NCBI GenBank assembly: GCA_950295325.1
Contig: OX485805.1
Location: forward strand, 7,628,501-7,688,500
Direction of reading: 5' to 3'
Source of the DNA: Polytrichum commune
Taxonomy: Eukaryota; Streptophyta; Polytrichopsida; Polytrichales; Polytrichaceae
DNA length: 60,000 nucleotides
Part shown: in pieces, positions 48,414 to 59,720 of the stretch
Position numbering within the stretch: position 1 is the first letter of the stretch
How the letters are laid out: every line of letters starts with the position of its first letter
Position numbers and translations under genes: made by a program
Notes under the pieces: generated by a model
What the model saw: only the letters and a program-made list of their open reading frames with translations
Told to the model about the DNA's origin: nothing
Databases searched by the model: none

Positions 48414-51400
48414 TTATGCCGGCCTTGAGGTCCGTCTTCTGCCTGCCCTTGAAGGTTTAGAAATTGGTTTCACAAAATCATCACGAAGAATATTGCTGTG
48501 GTGTTTGACAAAACACTTCCCCATACACATGGCTTGGCGACAAGTAGGACAATAATGCTGTTGAATTTTTTTGCATACAACACACAACTCCGACGAAAAC
48601 GACGACCGTGTCCCGACCATGCCATGGTGTAATGAATACCTCTTGGATTACGAACCTGTGCACGTGGCATACAAGTTCGTTTTTTCCTTGCTGATTTGGT
48701 TAGTGCATAAGCTACACTCACATTGAATAATAAGTGATCCATTGGCTTCTTACCACGTTCGATCATTACAACTTTGTAAAGAGTAAAAGTATTGAGAAAT
48801 GATTGATCTAACACATGCCACAAAATTTTATGCCACCACTTGTGGTCACGACGTTGCACAGAATATTAGCTGCGAAGTTGATCTTGTACATCAACTCCAC
48901 GCATGTGTGTCTGATAGTGGACTAGGACTGGCGACGAAGGAATCTCAATCGAGCTATTTACGTGCCAACGATTGACGAACAATGACTTTGATGGGGCAAT
49001 AGGATTGCAAGCTGTGGAAATCAAAGACACGGGCTTGTTGTCATACCATGTGATGGCGGTCATGCGGTTACTAGCATGTACGCGGTACCATAATTGTCCG
49101 CGCTCTCCACTCGACGAAGCAATCGTCAAAGCTTCTGGCCAGCCTTTTCGATTTGTACGAATCGTACCTGTAGCATATATCTCATCCTGTAGCAATTCCC
49201 AAAACAATGATGCACTCGTAAATTTTTTATCACAAGTGACGATGTGCCCTTTACCTCCAAGTCCCCTCATAAGACTCAAAATTGTTTTTTCACCAATGTT
49301 GCCACTCTTCTCCTGATTCTCGCTTGCACCATAGTAAATGGAAATTTTCTGCACATACTTTGACACACTATTAGCGCAACACCAAATCTTAATTCCATAT
49401 TGTGTAGGTTTAGCTTTCATGTACTGACGGATTGGTGAGTACTTACCAGTGTATTTTATCATCATTTCGTCTACGCATAAATTGTGTTCCGGGTTCCAAT
49501 ATTGCAAGCACAAATCATTACATGCATCAACAAGCCATGTAGTTTTAGCAATCTTGTTCTGATTACCAGCTTCATGCTCAACTTGTAACTCCCGATTGTC
49601 AACCAAGTGTATGCATCGGATTAGGCTCTCAAAACACACCCGTGACATGCTATCAACCACAGAAGGTGTACGAAATAAATCACAAGACTTTGACCAATGC
49701 AAGCGTGTGTGAGGAACCTTTTTTAAGGCCATGAGCATTAGAACACCAAAGAACCGAAGAATTTCAGATGTTGTTGTGGGGTACCACCCAAGGCCACCCT
49801 TAGTGCCGCCACCATCGATAGAAGTCGTGGCATATAAGTTCGTCATACGAACTATGCGACTCAATATCTCCTGTGGCCAATACAATAAAAATAATTCTAG
49901 AGGATGATTACATTGAGTAAGTGGTTCTTTCAAACCTGCAGTACCACCCTTCCACTCCACTGGTGGCAATTGCGATGTTGGCGAGTTCCACATCTCCGCT
50001 GCAAAACGTTTCTCCACAGGCATTGCACTAAATTCTTCGAAAGTCAAACTGCAATCCAAACCAAGCTCACGGGTGGGAGCATCTGAAGCAAGAAACCGTT
50101 TTTTGCTATTTGGAGTGAGGATCAAATTTTCAAGTCCATCGGCCTTACTCGAATGTCCAATTGATGAGCTAAGGCCAGGAAAATATTTGCTATCAGAGCC
50201 CATTCCTGACTGATCACTACATGGCGGAGTGATGAGCCTCTGCCCCCACAACTGCAAGTCGCTTACCTTGCGAGATTCTCCATCCTCCACAAATTCAACC
50301 ACAGCTTCGGGTACATCGTAACATCCCCACGGTCCATAAAGCAAGACTTAAACCATATCTATAGCTTCAAGAGGGTCGTAGAACTCTGCTACCATAGTAC
50401 CCCAAAAAAATCAAGTGACAATGTCTCCAACTCAGTGTCAATGACTAGTGACGGCAACTCCGAACGTGGAACAATGCACACTTTGCCACGCAAACCGAGA
50501 TCAAATAGTGGAACATGGAGATGTTTATTACCATCGGAACGTAAGGTTACATTACGCGAGTTTAAATTCCCTGAGTTCCATATCCTCTCAAAGTGAGCGT
50601 TTTCCCCATCCGACAACTCACACAAATCGGCGTTGTTCAGTACATGGGTAGATCACTTAGTGCATTTTAAAAACGACGTGCGGCATAATATAGAGAGGAT
50701 TAAAATCATTTGAAATAAAAATTATAAAGGAATTCTAAATAATGAAGGAGCCATTAAATGTAGACAATCCCATTATAAGTAAGTTAGATGGACATAAAAC
50801 GTGGGCCATTATTTTTTTGTAAAATTAATATAGGGGCTGAAGATAAGGATCCTAGAAGGTATGTTTAGTATGGTATGTAAATGGGTTTAGGACTCACGGG
50901 GATGGATGATAATTGGGATTTCCGTATGTCCAAAATTACTTAAAAGGAATATAGAGTACAAAAAATTACAATGACTTGGACAATATAAGTAATGGAAGGA
51001 TGCAAACAAATGGGCCATTTTTGAAATTTAAGTAATTATAGGGAGGCTTTAATTCAGCCCTTGAAGGTAAATAGCCCCAAAACAAAAAAACCCCAACCGC
51101 ACGTGGTGCACAAAAATGCCTTAGAGTGATCTACCCATGGTTCAGTACCCCAATTCACTCATCTAACTCATCATTTTGAGGGTGAGATTCCTCCTGTCCA
51201 ATTTGCAAGCACGATACATGAGAATCACGAGGCACAGAATCAAGATTCAATAAACTATTAGCAAAGGATGGTAGGGAGTCACCTGTAGTTTGACTGCCGC
51301 AACCACCCTTTTTTCTGCTACCACTCGCACCTGTAGTACCATTCTTGGGACGCTGCCCCCGTCTCGGAGTAGGTACCGGCTCCCCTACGCACGTCGCGGA

Positions 51401-51664
51401 CTGCTCCATGGTAACATTGCACGAGCCACCCAAATTGAGTCGTTGACGAACTTCGCGCAACAGTTGCCCCGGCGAGCTCGGTCCACCTTCGATGCTCACA
51501 CTTTGATGGATGTGAATTTGTCTTGGAGACAATGACGATGCTTGCCCAACTCCTTTGGCAGTAGGAGTAGACAATGTTGCATTCTTTGCCACTCTCCTCT
51601 TCCTACTACGCAGAGGAAAGAAGGGCCTAAATTCCGAATCTCTTTCCCCTGTCAATCTATCCAC
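48414..51664 (-). pseudogene. piggyBac-family transposase, broken and split by an insertion
   Basis: The core frame (50344-48866, 492 residues) matches the piggyBac DDE domain. VDEMMIKYTGKY holds D292, CDKKFTSASLFW holds D372 and HMRGVDVQDQL holds D485 and D488, so all expected catalytic aspartates remain. The C-terminal zinc cluster (CVVCKKIQQHYCPTCRQ with following C and HH) lies at about 48584-48497. The N-terminal part (51664-50389) is low-complexity and basic to acidic. Lesions, in reading order: TGA at 51157-51155; a 497-bp insertion at 50643-51139; a frame change near the C4/A7 run at 50400-50410; TAA at 50350-50348; TAA at 48868-48866, just after the last catalytic aspartates; and a frame change near 48600-48630. 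A pyrimidine-rich acceptor-like site precedes 51664. It cannot be active as written. I found no TTAA-flanked ends. Confidence 0.88.
50643..51139. mobile_element. 497-bp TIR element (hAT-like MITE) inside the piggyBac gene
   Basis: Termini are CATGGGTAGATCACT and its inverse AGTGATCTACCCATG. They are flanked by an exact 8-bp duplication GTTCAGTA at 50635-50642 and 51140-51147. The TIR extends imperfectly for ~40 bp to CGTGCGG. It has no coding capacity. An 8-bp target duplication is typical of hAT elements, although the TIR start is not a standard hAT end. Taking out the element plus one duplication copy leaves the host transposase frame in phase across the junction. Confidence 0.85.
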
Positions 51665-52177
51665 TGAAACAGAGGAATTTACAACATTGGAAAGAAGTGG
51701 AGGGGCAGGAATCTCACCTGTCTATGAGCTGCCTAAGAGGGCCATGATTGACAGCGGCTTCCTCATCAGGCCACCAAATTTCCCTTAGGCCATAGTTGAC
51801 ACCAAAAGAGAAAGAGTTGGTGTCTCCTTCCGCACGCATGTCCGTCCGTCCAGCCAAGCAAGCGAGCAATGTGGCGTCGAAACAAGAACCTGAAGTTGCG
51901 AGATTTAGACCTTACCGGATATACATTTCTCTTGGTGTGATTGAGAAAACCCATTTCAGGCTATAGGGCCTCAGGGTTACAGGGCTGTAGGTTATAGCTT
52001 TTAGGAGAACATAGATCAATCACTATATTCGTTAATTTGGGATTTTTTCGGCATTTTGAGACAGTTACAAATATAAGAACATGGATGAAATCACACAGAT
52101 TTTGGAGAATGTTGTAAGATGCAAATACTTTGAAGCAGGTGTTCATATCAAAAACCCAATTAAAAACTCATATCAAG

Positions 52178-52525
52178 ATGCCTGCAAGAATGGCAGGGTT
52201 TAACTGTTGGGCTTTGCTTTTGCTCACGATGCTTCCTTTCATTGCAGTTTCTGAACGACCTTTACAGGGTACCTTTCTGAATTCTAGACTACCTTTATTA
52301 TGTAATAACTCTAAAAGGGAGTCATATAAGTCTACATGTGGTGCTCTTGTTTTGTGTTGCCCCACAACAGGTCAAAAGGAGACAAAATTCTACACAATTC
52401 AACTTTTGAGGCAAAGTAGGACATATACTTCTGCAACCTTAGAAGCAATTCGTTTTCATGTATTGACATTGGTAATGGACATATATAGTAGACCCAAAGC
52501 TTCTTTAGTTGAAGAGACCTTGTGA
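52178..52525 (+). CDS. Hypothetical small protein with signal-peptide-like start
   Basis: The open frame from the ATG at 52178 gives 115 residues. MPARMAGFNCWALLLLTMLP resembles a signal peptide, with a possible cleavage after AVSERP. Five cysteines lie in the frame. I recognise no family. The site lies in a transposon-rich region, just upstream of the piggyBac remnant on the opposite strand, so it may be spurious or a gene fragment. Confidence 0.2.
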   Translation: MPARMAGFNCWALLLLTMLPFIAVSERPLQGTFLNSRLPLLCNNSKRESYKSTCGALVLCCPTTGQKETKFYTIQLLRQSRTYTSATLEAIRFHVLTLVMDIYSRPKASLVEETL

Positions 52526-52699
52526 GCACCAATCCCCCTCACCCTTTAATTGCGTCCTAGTCCGGGTGAGGGTTCTTGAGCCACATTCGAGTTAGCAAGT
52601 CACAAGTGCAAACAAGGGAGAGATTGGGAGAAGTGGTGTGTATAACACCCTTTTCTTTTTAGACAACACAAGCATTCATAAATGCATGATCATCTTACA

Positions 52700-54830
52700 A
52701 TGTTTAGCATCAATGAATCCATTGTCCTTACATCCCAGCCTACTACTACTTCCTTCCACTATTGGAGAATGCAACCCCTGCCTACCTAATACTTACCACT
52801 ACCAACAGTTCCCCTCTATACCTCTCCCTGGCACACCTATCCAGGAGCTTCCCCTTGAAGGGTGAGTCGGCAGCCACCTAGTGAATCACTGTGCGCTCTC
52901 CTGCTGAAGTCCTCACATCACCCAAACACAGCTGAGAATGGACCAAGAAGTGGTAAGAGGATTGTGCAATAAAAAGCACAACACCCAGGGTCTCGTAGGA
53001 ACACCAAAAAAAATAACAGCCGGCCACCTCTACCTGGAGGTTGGTTTCACCCTTCCTCACCTTTCCCCGGAAGCCAGGGTCCCCGAAGTGTAGCGAATCG
53101 GACCGATGTTCGCCCAGTATAGACACCATGCGCATCTCGCTACTCCTGAAGGAATTAAACCACCGTATTGACTTCCACACTGTTCTCCATGATCCCCAGC
53201 AGGTGCCCGAACAACCCGTCCAACGTAGCGCCTCGGACCTGATTCCTACGAATCATCCCTACCTTCCGCACCACCTGGGTCTATCGAGCCTGCCCTTCAA
53301 CTTCGTGTGTGCACGATTCTCTGCCCCTCACTGTACTAGTGATGCTGAAGGTTGAGCTAAGAGTGGACTTCCCGGCGATCTTGCGCCCAGGATTGCTTCA
53401 GCACAGCTTCTTCCTTCACTTCCTCTCCTCCTGTGCTGCCAGGTTCCTTGACTTAAATGCACCTCTCCGAACTCCTAAATCCTCCTCGGCCCCGCCACAG
53501 TCTCATGGCGACCCGACTCTCCACCAATCACGGCAACAGAAAGAGAACATGATCCCACGGCACGACCTACATAAGCTGAAGACATTTCGTCAATATCAGA
53601 TTATTCACAGCCTCGGTCCCAGACTCAACTTCAAGCTCAATGTCGGCACCTCCGACACTACACCTGCATCCTCTCCTCAAATCCTTGGAGAGGACAATTT
53701 AATTACCATCCTCCTCACAAGCCACAACCCCCTTGCTTCCGCAGTTCCTCTTCCTGCGCGGGGACAGTGAGCCCGATGCGATGCAATCCCTGCACCCCTT
53801 TCTTTCTCCTTCTCACATCCTCATCTACGGAAGGAGAACGACAATAGTTCTCATGATCCGGGAGTCAACATGTCGAGACCAGTGGTAGCATGGGCAACAC
53901 GATCTTCATGTCAAGGGAACAATTCCTTCGCTTGAGAATCTCTCACCCCCTAGTCAGTATTCCGGTTCTCCTTACGTATTGGTTCCGTAGCCTCCTGCCG
54001 CATTCCGCCACCAATTACCCGGCGGTCTGCGGTGCCTCCCACCTCCTTCGCCCTGAAGCTTACCATTTATTTTAACCCCGAGGCTTCCCTGGATCACCGC
54101 CTTGAATATTGCCTCTTCCGCTAGGCAGGCTCATCGCTTTCTCCTCCTCCGGTTGAGGGTTGCGGCTCGAACTCCTTGGTGCACCGCCGTATTGACTCAT
54201 CACATGCTGATCTATATGAGTCGGTCCACGTGACTATGCGGGTTCCCCCCATGAGTGTATCCGATGATGGAAGCGTGCACTTAGGACATTGAGCGATGAC
54301 TCACTGTTTGGCTCTTTTCCTTCCATGGCACCTGTAGCCTGACCCAACAACATTCTCCAGGATCTGGGCGGCTATTACCATTCTTCAGCACTCACTTTCC
54401 TCTTCCTTCGTTTTCATCGCAACCTCATTGTCCACCTCTCAGCACTTCCAGAGATCCCCGCTCCCCTCCATCAATTCTTCTGCACCTCGAGCTCTCTACA
54501 TTCTCCTCCGTACTACCTGCATGCATCGATTCACAACGGAGCCAGGCTTTTCCATCCCTCTCCCACTCCCTCTTCTTCCACATACAATTTTTGCAGGGCT
54601 TCACCCCTTGCTACCTCTCTCCTCTACTTCTCTCACATGCATAATGAGCCCTCTACCTCCTACCTCCCGAGACCCCTCCACCCTCTACCTTTTTTCCCGG
54701 GTTGCCCGGCATCTTTCGGGCCGCCCGAGAGAAAAAACGGTTTAAGACCTTTTCCCTTGGCCTCTTCCCCTTCCAAACCCACTTCCCCTTTTCTTCAATT
54801 GACTTCTTCTCCCCTTAGCCTCATAGATAA
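52700..54830. other. Pyrimidine-rich tract of unknown origin
   Basis: For about 2.1 kb the plus strand is dominated by C and T, with dense CTCC, CTTCC and CCTC words, unlike the AT-rich flanks. Several short frames cross it (such as 53041-53355 and 53309-53770), but they resemble nothing I know and look like composition effects. It could be an antisense retroelement remnant. A GATA microsatellite follows at 54839. Confidence 0.45.
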
Positions 54831-54899
54831 ATAAAACTCATAGATAGATAGATAGGTAAATAGATAAGATAAAGGTAACCCACCATAGTTGTTACCAAG

Positions 54900-55165
54900 T
54901 AATCATGCTCGCGTTATGGTATAAGTTGTGAGTTGTTATGGTTGTAGTCACCAAGTCATGTTTCCTTGGTTGGTTGAGGGAGGGAATTTGTACTACACTT
55001 AAACGGTCCGGGTTCGACTCCCGTCGAATTCGTGTGATCGTTTCATGTGTTACACATGACTTGGCGATGCTAGTGATTTCTAGGCAGGAAATTAGTATCC
55101 AACCAACCGGCTCTTACCCATCCTCCTGAGCTATCTGTGTAAATATCATTCAATAAATAACGGTC
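54900..55165 (+). mobile_element. SINE-like element with consensus B box
   Basis: GGTTCGACTCC at 55011-55021 fits the RNA polymerase III B box exactly, and GGTTGGTTGAGGGAGGG upstream may be a weak A box. The surrounding sequence is not a tRNA: there is no matching acceptor stem. A GATA microsatellite precedes it at 54839-54872. Confidence 0.5.
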
Positions 55166-55605
55166 ATCGTTATGACCCATTCTTTTATTCTATTGGTTTT
55201 CTTGGTCCTTTTAAGTATGCTTTTACTAGACTTTCCATGAAACGCTTATGCCTTATTCCCCTTTAGTCCCCTAAGGTTAATTTCTCTCCAAGTTCCTAAT
55301 CACTTTTTTAGCCTAATTCCACCGAGATATTTAACACCTTACCTTTCCCATCACCTGCTAGTTCTATCAAGCATGAAATCGACGTGTTAGCCATGTTTTT
55401 TGCGATTAAGGATTAATGTGAGTACGATTTCGGGCTCACAGACCTGGAATCGAAGCTCAAAGTGTTTCACTCAAAAGAATTGAATGATTTCATTACATGA
55501 ATATGTTGATAAAAAATGGGACTTTCCAACTCAACTTTGTTCATGATTGTAACAAATGAAGTACTATACCTTACATTCCCTGTTGTATATCACAAACTGA
55601 TGAAG

Positions 55606-55872
55606 TCAAGGTTTCTGAGATGTATATATGGTTACTAGGGAGAGCAACAAAAATAATAAGAACCTGAAATTTTGAGATTTAGGCACAACCGGCCACTGCA
55701 CTCCTTTTGGCAATGGCAAAGAGCACAAATAATATTCTTCCCTCAAGCACCGAAACACTTCAGCGACCATCAAATCACCTTGTTGTTGCTCATCCCGTAA
55801 CCAACGCTCCAACTCACGTTTGAACTCCTCTCCACCCAAAGCCCTAATTTCCAAAACTGCCTGGGAAACCAT
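55606..55872 (-). CDS. Hypothetical fragment, glutamate/arginine-rich
   Basis: From the ATG at 55872, the frame gives MVSQAVLEIRALGGEEFKRE, LERWLRDEQQQGDLMVAEVF and RCLREEYYLCSLPLPKGVQW, an amphipathic composition that looks like real protein. It continues PVVPKSQNFRFL and then turns hydrophobic; AG|GTTCTT after SQNF could be a splice donor near 55660. I do not recognise the family. It may be a captured exon or the first exon of a transposon gene. Confidence 0.3.
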   Translation of the reverse strand: MVSQAVLEIRALGGEEFKRELERWLRDEQQQGDLMVAEVFRCLREEYYLCSLPLPKGVQWPVVPKSQNFRFLLFLLLSLVTIYTSQKP

Positions 55873-57669
55873 AGTTGCAGAGATCGCACTTGCACTGTCT
55901 ACGCATGAATTGCAAAGTTTCCACCCACCCACCAAACGGCTACCTCAACAAAGCCTATCGACTCCAACGGACTTCCGCATTCACAGTGAGCGGACACTAC
56001 AACGGAAATAAAAAGACTACCAAAAATATGGAAACTCCGCTACTTAGGGGCAGTCTGACAACACTGTGCATCTCAAACCAAGCAGTATCACACGGGCAAA
56101 CCGCAAGAGTTCAACGGGCAGAAGCCCCACACCAAGCACACAAGCTCCCAAGGATCAAGATTGAAGAATTGGCAAAATTGAAGCATCGCATTGGGTGCAT
56201 CGAATGCGCACACCGCTTCACTCCAAGAAGACCTAAAACTGACCCTAAACCGTTCACTGTAGCTCCCGCAATTTGAGTTATTATGAGAAAATCAAGCCCC
56301 TGGGGCTTGCAATGTCGTTTAAGGGTTAAAGCATTCCTTGCATTTTCAATTGGTACCACTTCTCCATTTGATGGTTGCAAATATAAACCACTATAACGAG
56401 GGATTCTAAGAGGCAAAAAAATCTAGCATAACCAGCATCAAAACGATTAAAATTTGAAACATACATTTGAGGAGAAATGGGCTAAAATTGGGGTTTAAAA
56501 TAGGTCATCCAAGGTGAATTCTGAATCCAACCTTGTCTTTGAGATTGAGAGAACTCCCCATCTTAAGAGTAACCTTCCATTGCAATGAACACAAGGCAAA
56601 AAATAATTAGGAAAAAACCTAAAAAAATAAACAAAATTGTACCACCTCCTAGTCACACATGAAGAAGAAAAAAATGATTTCGAATGATCAACGCGTTGTC
56701 TTTAAGGAGGACAATCGGGGATGAATAGTAATAGCTGTTGGATAGAAAATGAGTAAAAAAAATATGGCCGTTAGTAAAAGTAGCCATTTTGAAATATTCT
56801 TAAAAAGTAAAAAATGATTGGCTAAGAGAATTGGGAGGTGGGCCTAACACAAAATCCGGGGGCCTTTAAAAATGTGCATTTTTGCTGCCACGAAGGACAA
56901 AAGTGTCGTCCATGTCATTTTCTCTTCCTTTCGTCCTTTGGACTTAAAATTTTGGGTGTGAAGTGACATTCCTTGGTCTTCTCGGTTTCTAGACCCCATT
57001 GGCTAAAATTTCTCTCTCCTCACAGTTTCTCGCCTCTAGTGTAAAGAGGCCTTTAAATTGTTCTACTTAAGGTTCCCATTGCACTCCCTAAGAGGAATGG
57101 GTGTGTAATTTGACGAGTCTTTTGTTCTTCATTTTGTTGATGAAGTCGTTGTCGAAAGGAGAGGAGGTTGAGGTCATTGAACATCTTCGGGTTTCAAATT
57201 TTTCTTCATTTGATTCTATTTTGTTAAGCACGTATGTTGAGGCACAAAAGAAAGAGTGCTCTTCCTTATTGCACAGTTCACACACATTTCTATCTCCTAC
57301 ATTGAGGATACATGATTGTTTTTACCGATATATTTTGAATGTGAAATGCAATTGCTTATTTCTATATAATCCTATCCTATCTATCAGTAGAGTCTTTGAC
57401 AACAAAATTTATGTCAATTATATTTAATATTCAAATTATTGTTTTATTTATTTGTATTAAGCAACTCAAATGTAGGGACTGCATCACTGAAGCCTTTGAT
57501 GGGGTTTAGGAAGTCCCATTCTGCATAGTGAGATTTGTCATGTTATTGTTGGATCACCAAAAAAACACTTGTAAAATGTCAATTGTATCGTAGATATGCT
57601 TTAACACTCAAACCTTTAGGCTTAGTATGCTCACACTTGCGTCACTAAGATTCCTTTTGAATGAGTCAA

Positions 57670-57740
57670 TTTGAAGATTCTAATTCCCTTGTGAACCGCC
57701 TACAGAAAGAAATAGTTCTTCATGTACGGCTTTTGGATGG
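57670..57740 (+). other. Possible group II intron domain V-like segment
   Basis: GAACCGCC at 57693 and CATGTACGGCTTTTGG at about 57721 resemble the two strands of organellar group II intron domain V (GAGCCGTATG...CATGTACGGTTCTGG). GATGGAGGC follows. It might be a fragment of mitochondrial DNA in the nucleus. The match is short and by eye. Confidence 0.25.
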
Positions 57741-57899
57741 AGGCTGTGGTACAACTTTTTGGTCTCAGAATAGTCATTTTAGGATTTTGATAGGATGTGA
57801 ATTCATATCGACACTCGAAATGTGAAATGGACACTAAAGTAAGTCATTAGTGACCAATTATCCGAAATGAGCTAAGGGTGAGACATTTAGTTCATATGA

Positions 57900-59700
57900 A
57901 ACAGTTTCCAAGAGGAAGAGTCTTTTGGGCAGGGCAATAGACATGTGACCAAGTCGAAGAGCCTTATGAAATCTGGCCCCAAGAGACAAGGAAGCTAGTT
58001 CAAGGGATATAGAGGAGAAGAGGGGGAGGAGAAAGTAGTTCCTCTCGAGAAGAGAGTCTCCCTCGTCTTGCAGTTTTTGAGCGAGTCTAGCTTGGGTGTG
58101 AAGCCCTTTTGAATGTACATTTTACTCTACATAATATCATAAGCGTGAAGCTATATTATTACTTGTGTGTGTGAGGATTAAATAGGTTGTGTTGGTGTTG
58201 GTCGTGAATCGTTTACATCAAATTTGTACTTCCCTGGTTCGGGAAGAATCCAGATTGAATTTGTGATACCTTATTCCTGTGAAGGGGGTGAGTCTTGATG
58301 TGTGGTTGTTTCTCTCAAGGGAATTGAGAGGAATTGCTTGTGGGAATGTTGAGTCTCTTCTGAGAAGGAAGAGATCCTTCCGGGTTCATTGAAGTGAATG
58401 GAATACCATGAATTGTCCTGAAAGCCTCTAGTTGTAATAGGTCGTGTTGTGAATGTATCTAAGTACGAGGAGGTGCTTTAACAATGTAATCCGGTGAAAG
58501 GAGTTTGTCTGAGAAGATACACGGATTGTGTCTTGAATCCTGTCAAAGGAAATTGGGATAGTTTGTAAGTGTCCCTCTGTCTGGTGCATAGAATGTCAGA
58601 GGGAGTTTCTGTCACCGTGCTACTGCAGTTGATGTTGCAACATATTCGTAGGTTTCAGAAGTGTGAACACCTACTTTAGTCGAGAAGAATTGTCCACAAA
58701 TTGAAGTGGTCTTGCAGAATAAGTCTGAGAGAACCTCAGATATAGAATTCTAATATCTGTTTGAGTTTGAGTATGATGGTGCGGTGGATTTCTCCTGTGA
58801 AAGGAGTGATGTAACTACCCTTAATCTTATGAGCACGGCGAGAAGTAATGTCGAGTGGTGTATCGTCTCCTTTGGTAGTGAAGTGAATGAATCTTGTGAG
58901 TGTGAAGTTAATTCTCTCTGGGTGTGTTCGGCCATGTGATTTGGTTGTGGCAATCTTGAGCTATCTGATGTGAAGTCAGAGCAAATGCTTAAGCACCAAC
59001 TTCTCACCCAATCTGAAATTTCGATGAGTGTGCACGTTGAGATCGAACTTCTGTGAAAAGAGATTGAAAAGTCTGTGAGAATTAATTTGTTCAAACTATA
59101 ATCTTGCACAGAAAAGGAGAGGGAAGCAACCTCTTGTTTGTCTCCCCTTCTCAGAGAAAAGGGTGGGGAATTGAATTGAAGTCGAATAAAGTACTGAGCC
59201 GGAATGGGAGTAGTGTTTGGAAATATCAGTTTGATCAGTCGGAAACGGTGTTCATAAATGGAGAGAAGATGCCCCTCAGTTTCGGAATCGATCGCAGTCT
59301 TGACGGGAAAATGGAGCATGCATTATCCCTTAAAAATCTGTGAGATTACAGGTATGGAGATGGCTGGATGGTGATCGCAATTACATCAGTGAAGGAGCCT
59401 GAGAGAGTTTTCCCTGTGGAAAGACGCGACGGAGACAATGCGGTGGATCGCGGAGAAGTAGCTGTGGGGGAGAATTAAGCCGCCCATTAACCCATATTGT
59501 TTGGGTGAGGCTGGAAGGGCACGCATAAAAGGAGGAGTGGCCAGCATCACATTTGAGAACTTGATGCTGACTTGGTTACTGGTGACTGGCTACTTGTTAC
59601 TGGTTACTGGTTACTAAGACTATGGCCCTCTCTATGAGACGTGACTTGACACTGGTTACTTGTGACTGTTACTGGTGACTAGACTATGGCCGTGCCGTGC
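57900..59700. other. Unassigned, possibly LTR-related sequence
   Basis: A GT-rich plus strand with many GTGAAG and TTGAGAG words, in a style seen in plant LTR and leader regions. A 189-codon minus-strand frame at 58750-59319 has no recognisable domain. I see no primer-binding site or paired LTR in the window. Confidence 0.2.
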
Positions 59701-59720
59701 AGACTATGGTCCTACCGATT
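59560..59720. repeat. Degenerate TTACTGGT/ACTATGGCC repeats
   Basis: Many irregular copies of TTACTGG(TGAC) and several of AGACTATGG(C/T)C lie in about 160 bp. The interior is not coding. Confidence 0.6.

Larger units (their letters stand above)
43532..57051. mobile_element. Possible 13.5-kb composite Harbinger element
   Basis: GGCCCTCTTTACACTAAAGG at 43532 and the inverse of CCTCTAGTGTAAAGAGGCC ending at 57051 form ~25-bp TIRs that continue CGAGAA. TTTA flanks both ends (43528-43531 and 57052-57055). A Harbinger transposase relic lies ~300 bp inside the left end, in the expected place. PIF/Harbinger normally duplicates 3 bp (TWA), so the 4-bp match may be chance in AT-rich DNA. If real, the piggyBac gene, SINE-like units and pyrimidine tract are later insertions. 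Confidence 0.35.

Noticed and set aside
48000-52100. TTAA-flanked ends of the piggyBac element
   Set aside because: Several TTAA sites occur (for example TTAACACACTGCCC near 48034), but no matching inverted partner could be found.
55000-55030. tRNA gene around GGTTCGACTCC
   Set aside because: The arms needed for a cloverleaf, including acceptor and anticodon stems, are not present.
58750-59319. 189-codon minus-strand open frame
   Set aside because: No recognisable domain, S/T/L-rich composition typical of the complement of a GT-rich strand, and no splice or start context that supports a gene.
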